Assembly (NCBI RefSeq): GCF_009834805.1
Contig: NZ_WVHO01000001.1
Location: 57,565 to 121,564, forward strand
Origin: Saccharibacter sp. 17.LH.SD
GTDB taxonomy: Bacteria > Pseudomonadota > Alphaproteobacteria > Acetobacterales > Acetobacteraceae
Direction of reading: 5' to 3'
DNA length: 64,000 nucleotides
The position numbers and the translations under genes were made by a program. This document shows, piece after piece, positions 60,465 to 64,000 of the stretch (positions are counted from its first letter, which is position 1; every line of letters starts with the position of its first letter). Below the pieces are notes generated by a model. That model made no database searches and was not told the DNA's origin. It was given only the letters and a program-made list of their open reading frames with translations.

Positions 60465-61709
60465 TTAGGACGCGAGGCGTCCCGTGGCGACAAAGCGGTA
60501 AAAAGCCCCGGCGGCCCCGTGGAAAGTAAAGCTTGTGCAGGTGCCGTCTTCATTCGCAATTGGCAGGCACAAGACCGGCTGAAGCCGACCAACAAGCCCG
60601 GCATCAATAGGGTAGGCATCAATGGTGATTTTGGTATCGGCGAAGGCTCCAGCGGGTCCAATATCGTTATAGATGGTCATGGTCTCACCATCATTGCCTA
60701 CGCGGGTGTCCCATTGTTTTCGCCCAAAGCCTGCCGTGCCTTGCAGCACGCCTTTTGTGGTTGTCAGCGCGCCCCAACTGAGAAGCGGGTTTGACGGGTC
60801 AAAGCTGTTGGGGTCGGCTTCAGCCGCATAGAGCGCCTCAGTGCCATCAGCCGAGAGGAAAAGACTATAGAAAGGCTTTTGCCCTTGGGCGGTATTGCAC
60901 CCAAATTGTCCACTAATGGCGTTTTCAGTGACGCCGTGGAAGGTGCCGTTTGTGTCGGTCAAATAGAGCTGATCGCGGCGGTTTTGCTGGCTTCTTACCC
61001 CCGTTTTTGTGATGGGTGTGTCATGATAAATATCAGACGGGCTCGAGACATAGTGATATTGAAGGCTGCCATTATTCTCGGTTGTGTATCCAAGCTCTCC
61101 ATGCTGCGTAAAGGTAAGGTAGAGATCAGGGTTGGCCTGTGGATTGCTGGCTTGTTGGGCCGGTTTGAGATGGATGTAAGACCAGCTCGGCCCTTGCCCG
61201 TAATTATCGCCTACCCCAAGAGCGGTTGTGATCCCTCCCGCATAGTTCAGTGATCCTTTCGCCACATCGCCATCATTAGTATGGCCTTGCGTATTCCAGC
61301 CAGGGGCAAGAGGAACATCGATTACTTGGCCAGCCCCAGACGGGCCGGGGTCTCCTTGGGGACCGACAAGGCTTTTTAACCAATCCGCTTTAGTTCCCTG
61401 GAATCCCTGTTGTACGGCGACTTCATAAGCGTTTTCGCCTGGGTCGCCCCTGTCTCCTTTGGGGCCAACGAGACTTTTCAGCCAGTCTTGTTCTGATCCT
61501 TGGAAGCCTTGCTGAACAGCAAGTTGATAGGCGTCTTTTCCTGGGTCGCCTGGGGGGCCAGGAGGGCCGACATCATCGTCGGACGTGTCGAGTGGGAAGA
61601 GGTAATAAGAGGTTTCGCCATGCTCATCGGTTTGTGTGCCGAGGAGGCGATTAAGCGGGCGCCCCGCCTTCGCTAAAGGAAGGTCAGCGGGGTTATTGAG
61701 GTCAGACAT
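60465..61709 (-). CDS. Phage tail fibre with collagen-like and AYxxAVQQGFQGT modules (B)
   Basis: A 414-residue fibre. An N-terminal attachment part is followed by GPPGPPGDPGKDAYQLAVQQ and further copies of the 31-34 residue collagen/helix module (about three), then a large receptor-binding head from residue 140. The modules are nearly identical to those of fibre A, at the DNA level too, so exchange between the two genes is likely. Probably a structural virion protein. Confidence 0.85.
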   Translation of the reverse strand: MSDLNNPADLPLAKAGRPLNRLLGTQTDEHGETSYYLFPLDTSDDDVGPPGPPGDPGKDAYQLAVQQGFQGSEQDWLKSLVGPKGDRGDPGENAYEVAVQQGFQGTKADWLKSLVGPQGDPGPSGAGQVIDVPLAPGWNTQGHTNDGDVAKGSLNYAGGITTALGVGDNYGQGPSWSYIHLKPAQQASNPQANPDLYLTFTQHGELGYTTENNGSLQYHYVSSPSDIYHDTPITKTGVRSQQNRRDQLYLTDTNGTFHGVTENAISGQFGCNTAQGQKPFYSLFLSADGTEALYAAEADPNSFDPSNPLLSWGALTTTKGVLQGTAGFGRKQWDTRVGNDGETMTIYNDIGPAGAFADTKITIDAYPIDAGLVGRLQPVLCLPIANEDGTCTSFTFHGAAGAFYRFVATGRLAS

Positions 61710-61742
61710 AGCAGGGGATTCCTAGAATTGTGTCATAGGGGG

Positions 61743-63191
61743 TCAAGGGAGGAAGCGGTAGCGAATGAGGCCGTTTCCTCCTGTGCCGCCCTGGAAAAGT
61801 GTGTTGGTTTGTTGGGGGTCATACGCACCACCGCCGCCACTGCCAAAGCCCGGGGCATTAACGCCTCCATGTTTCCCGCCGCGGCCTTCTCCACCATAAG
61901 GGCCGGACGCGCCGCTCCCACCAATCGCGTAACCATCAGCCCCATAACCACCAGGGACAATCAGACTATTTCCTATATTGCTGTATCCGCCGACCCCGCC
62001 CGCGCTGGCTCCGGGGGCTTGCCATGTTGAGGCTTTCCCACTGTCGGCTTTCAAGACAATTTCACCATTTATGGAAAGGGTTGTAATTTCTCCATCCTTT
62101 TCGGAAGTGCCTCCTTTGCCGATAGAGACGTAGAGTGTGCTGGTTGGTGTGACGTTGTAGATGCCTTCAACATAAGCGCCCGCACCGCCGCCGCCGCCTG
62201 TATTATTCGTATATTGAGCATTCGGGTCGGCCTGACAGGTTGCACCACCTCCGCCAGCGCCAACACCAATCACATGAAGGCGCGTTGCCCAATCAGGCGG
62301 AGTGGGTAGCCAGCCCGATGTATAAACAGAGGTCAGAGTGGCGGCGTTATAAACCGTTTCGGCATTGGCGGCGTGGTAAAAGCGTTGGGTGCCGTCGGGT
62401 GTCTTGTACGTCATCCATAACGCGTCAGAGAGGGAAGAAGTGAGGTCAATCCCTGCTGAAGAAATTTGGGCATCTTTTGCGTCTGGGTTGCTGGTAATAT
62501 AGTTCCCGCGTTTTTGGTAATTTGATAACTCTTCCTGGAGGGCCGCGATGGCGTCTTGGAAGGCTGAGCTTAAAACATAATCACCCTTTAGCTGATACCG
62601 TGTCAGTTCTTTTTGGAGAGCGGCGAGGGTTTTTTGTAACTCTTCCTCGGAGGCTTGGCGTTCTTGTTTTTCAGTATCTAAGGCCCCTGCATCGGCATAG
62701 TTCCCGCCTGCGGTGAGATGAATCCATGCTCCATCTTGGTCGGAAGGCGATGATTTGTTGCCGTCTTTGGTGCTGACCCAGAGTAGGCCGGCTGTATCTG
62801 GGTCGCAAACAATGGCGTTCTTCTGATAACCGTTGATGGTGTTGGCAATGGTGGGGTCAAAAACGCCCATATAGCCCGCTTGAGGGAAGAGCGCATACAC
62901 ACCTGCCGTCATGTTGAGCGAGGCGACATCCCCACTGGAGAAGGATTGTGCCGTCGTATTATCCTGCCCACGAATGACAGTGACACGGTCGCCTTGCCGC
63001 CCGATCACAATACAGACCTCAAATTGATCGGGATTTGAAACCGAGGTGAGGGTTAGGGCGAAACGATCCGTCGGCTGCTGGAGAGCTGGGAAAGCGTCCC
63101 CCGTTCCAGGAATCAGCGTAATAATCGTATCGCGTGGGGTGATGCTTTGCGCGAGCTGAGCGGTGGCGCGATTGGTGTAACGGTAAGTCAT
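61743..63191 (-). CDS. Phage tail fibre with coiled coil and glycine-rich tip
   Basis: A 482-residue fibre protein. The N-terminus (ITLIPGTGDAFPALQQPTDR, VIRGQDNTTAQSF) is of the type common to tail-associated proteins; a coiled coil follows (RQASEEELQKTLAALQKELT), and the C-terminus is glycine-rich (GVGAGGGGA, GGEGRGGKHGG) and resembles polyglycine-sandwich receptor-binding tips of T-even-like adhesins. It lies 33 bases before fibre B and is probably cotranscribed with it. Confidence 0.82.
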   Translation of the reverse strand: MTYRYTNRATAQLAQSITPRDTIITLIPGTGDAFPALQQPTDRFALTLTSVSNPDQFEVCIVIGRQGDRVTVIRGQDNTTAQSFSSGDVASLNMTAGVYALFPQAGYMGVFDPTIANTINGYQKNAIVCDPDTAGLLWVSTKDGNKSSPSDQDGAWIHLTAGGNYADAGALDTEKQERQASEEELQKTLAALQKELTRYQLKGDYVLSSAFQDAIAALQEELSNYQKRGNYITSNPDAKDAQISSAGIDLTSSLSDALWMTYKTPDGTQRFYHAANAETVYNAATLTSVYTSGWLPTPPDWATRLHVIGVGAGGGGATCQADPNAQYTNNTGGGGGAGAYVEGIYNVTPTSTLYVSIGKGGTSEKDGEITTLSINGEIVLKADSGKASTWQAPGASAGGVGGYSNIGNSLIVPGGYGADGYAIGGSGASGPYGGEGRGGKHGGVNAPGFGSGGGGAYDPQQTNTLFQGGTGGNGLIRYRFLP

Positions 63192-63232
63192 AGAGCGGTG
63201 CGGTCCTGGGAATAAGCCATAAAAAAACCGCC

Positions 63233-63871
63233 TCAGAGGGCGGTGCTTTTGGAGGTTTTGACCATAAAGGTAAACATGGGCGGCACGTTCAAAATGCCAT
63301 TTGTCAGGATGCGGCTGAGGATAATCACCAGATCATGAGACCACGGCCCGGTGTCCGGGGTGATGATGACCTTACGACCCTCAAGGCGGACACTCACAGG
63401 GTCGGTGCTGTTGAAGCGCCAGGCATGGCCATCATCGCCCGTTAAAAAGCGCATGATCCGCCGTTTGAGCCAGGGGATCGAGAAGTTAAGACCATCTCCC
63501 TTATAGAAGTTCCATGTCAGGATGCGTTTAAAGAGATCGTCGCTAATGGAGTTTCCGATATAGCGTTTATCGATGACGGTTTCATCAACGGAGAGACGGT
63601 TAATGGTGGTGGTATCAATCGCCCCCGTAACACTGCGAAGCTCAACGTAACTGATCCGGTAGCGGAATTGGCCATAGAGGCAAAGCGCGCAATAAGACAG
63701 TAAATTACCCGTTAAGGCCGGCCCGATATAAAGTGCCATCGGATGCCCCACCATCCAGAAGATAATCTCTTGCATGAGGGCATTATACGCCTCGAAAAAG
63801 GCGATGATGTCCGCATCATCGGAGAATTGCTGATAGGGTGTGGCCGGGGCGAGGAGGGTTGTGTGCATCAT
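63233..63871 (-). CDS. Phage tail/baseplate protein of unknown type
   Basis: A 212-residue protein with RILTWNFYKGDGLNFSIPWL, RRIMRFLTGDDGHAW and a final beta region ending VPPMFTFMV. It recalls phage proteins found between baseplate and fibre genes in Acetobacteraceae prophages, but I cannot name the family. It overlaps the previous gene by 4 bases. Confidence 0.6.
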   Translation of the reverse strand: MMHTTLLAPATPYQQFSDDADIIAFFEAYNALMQEIIFWMVGHPMALYIGPALTGNLLSYCALCLYGQFRYRISYVELRSVTGAIDTTTINRLSVDETVIDKRYIGNSISDDLFKRILTWNFYKGDGLNFSIPWLKRRIMRFLTGDDGHAWRFNSTDPVSVRLEGRKVIITPDTGPWSHDLVIILSRILTNGILNVPPMFTFMVKTSKSTAL

Positions 63872-64000
63872 CCGCGCTCCAAACGAATATGATCAGAAGA
63901 TGTGACGAAATAGCTTTCTGGATCGCCCAGAATAACGGTGCTTTGTCCTTCTGGTGGGGTCAGGATGCCGTCAATATACACATCAAAATGAAGCCGCGTG
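63868..64000 (-). CDS. Phage gene, C-terminal end only
   Basis: An open frame enters from the right edge and ends at 63868 in a 4-base ATGA overlap with the next gene. The 43 visible residues (LHFDVYIDGILTPPEGQS, ILGDPESYFVTSSDHI) show no family. The coupling shows that it belongs to the tail operon. The prophage therefore continues beyond the window. Confidence 0.55.
   Translation of the reverse strand, partial: TRLHFDVYIDGILTPPEGQSTVILGDPESYFVTSSDHIRLERG

Overview
The window looks like chromosome of an alphaproteobacterium of the family Acetobacteraceae (acetic acid bacteria). This is inferred from protein character and gene order: a zinc-free RpmE, a TrcR/DUF1013 protein, a DUF3126 protein, LapA-PyrF-TrpF linkage, CydDC, and a giant glycosyltransferase with WYxxRYPDV-type repeats. 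Base composition looks intermediate by eye and was not counted. A secreted dextranase and sugar-related genes fit a sugar-rich, plant- or insect-associated life, but that is an inference.

Left part (1-5.4 kb): the start of a GT4 glycosyltransferase, a convergent iron-storage pair (bfd and bfr) sharing a terminator, a secreted class A acid phosphatase, then a very AT-rich stretch with a KirBac potassium channel and an orphan exported protein. It ends in a frameshifted IS5-type transposase. This stretch looks horizontally acquired.

CRISPR locus (5.4-10.6 kb): a complete, compact type II-C system. cas9, cas1 and cas2 lie on the minus strand in that order, with no csn2 or cas4. A tracrRNA reads the opposite way from a promoter just upstream of the cas9 start. 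The anti-repeat pairs with the repeats except for one internal mismatch. A short array (two full repeats, one half repeat, period 66) lies beyond the tracrRNA. A second two-repeat mini-array lies beyond cas2; it keeps the tracrRNA-pairing 25 bases but has a different 3' third. Both arrays face the cas genes. A tRNA-Ser(GGA) follows at 11.0 kb.

Core region (11-55 kb): mostly housekeeping genes in short, often 4-bp-overlapping operons: lapA-pyrF-trpF; secB and a large glycosyltransferase; an M20 peptidase with pdxA-pdxJ; a DUF3126 protein with ThiF/MoeB and DsrE-like proteins; aminopeptidase P; pcrA-prmA; two tandem RadC-family genes with complementary defects; purE-purK; trcR; hsp20; rpmE; mscL; secD-secF; cydD-cydC; two tandem OmpA-like lipoproteins; recQ; nrdR-nusB-thiL; an SDR; and glucokinase. 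Oddities include a PCu(A)C-like protein lacking the usual copper ligands, a superinfection-immunity/SHOCT protein, a YWTD propeller and a 24-bp palindrome in front of a nitroreductase.

Right edge (55.9-64 kb): the tail-fibre end of a prophage, all on the minus strand: unidentified tail proteins, a glycine-rich fibre, two fibres built of alternating collagen-like triplets and a helical AYxxAVQQGFQGT module, a fibre-tail adaptor, then two genes with Sec signal peptides. These are a fibre-like repeat protein and a family GH66 dextranase, overlapping by 10 bp. The phage continues beyond the window. The dextranase is the most eye-catching cargo: a secreted glucan-degrading enzyme apparently carried by a phage.
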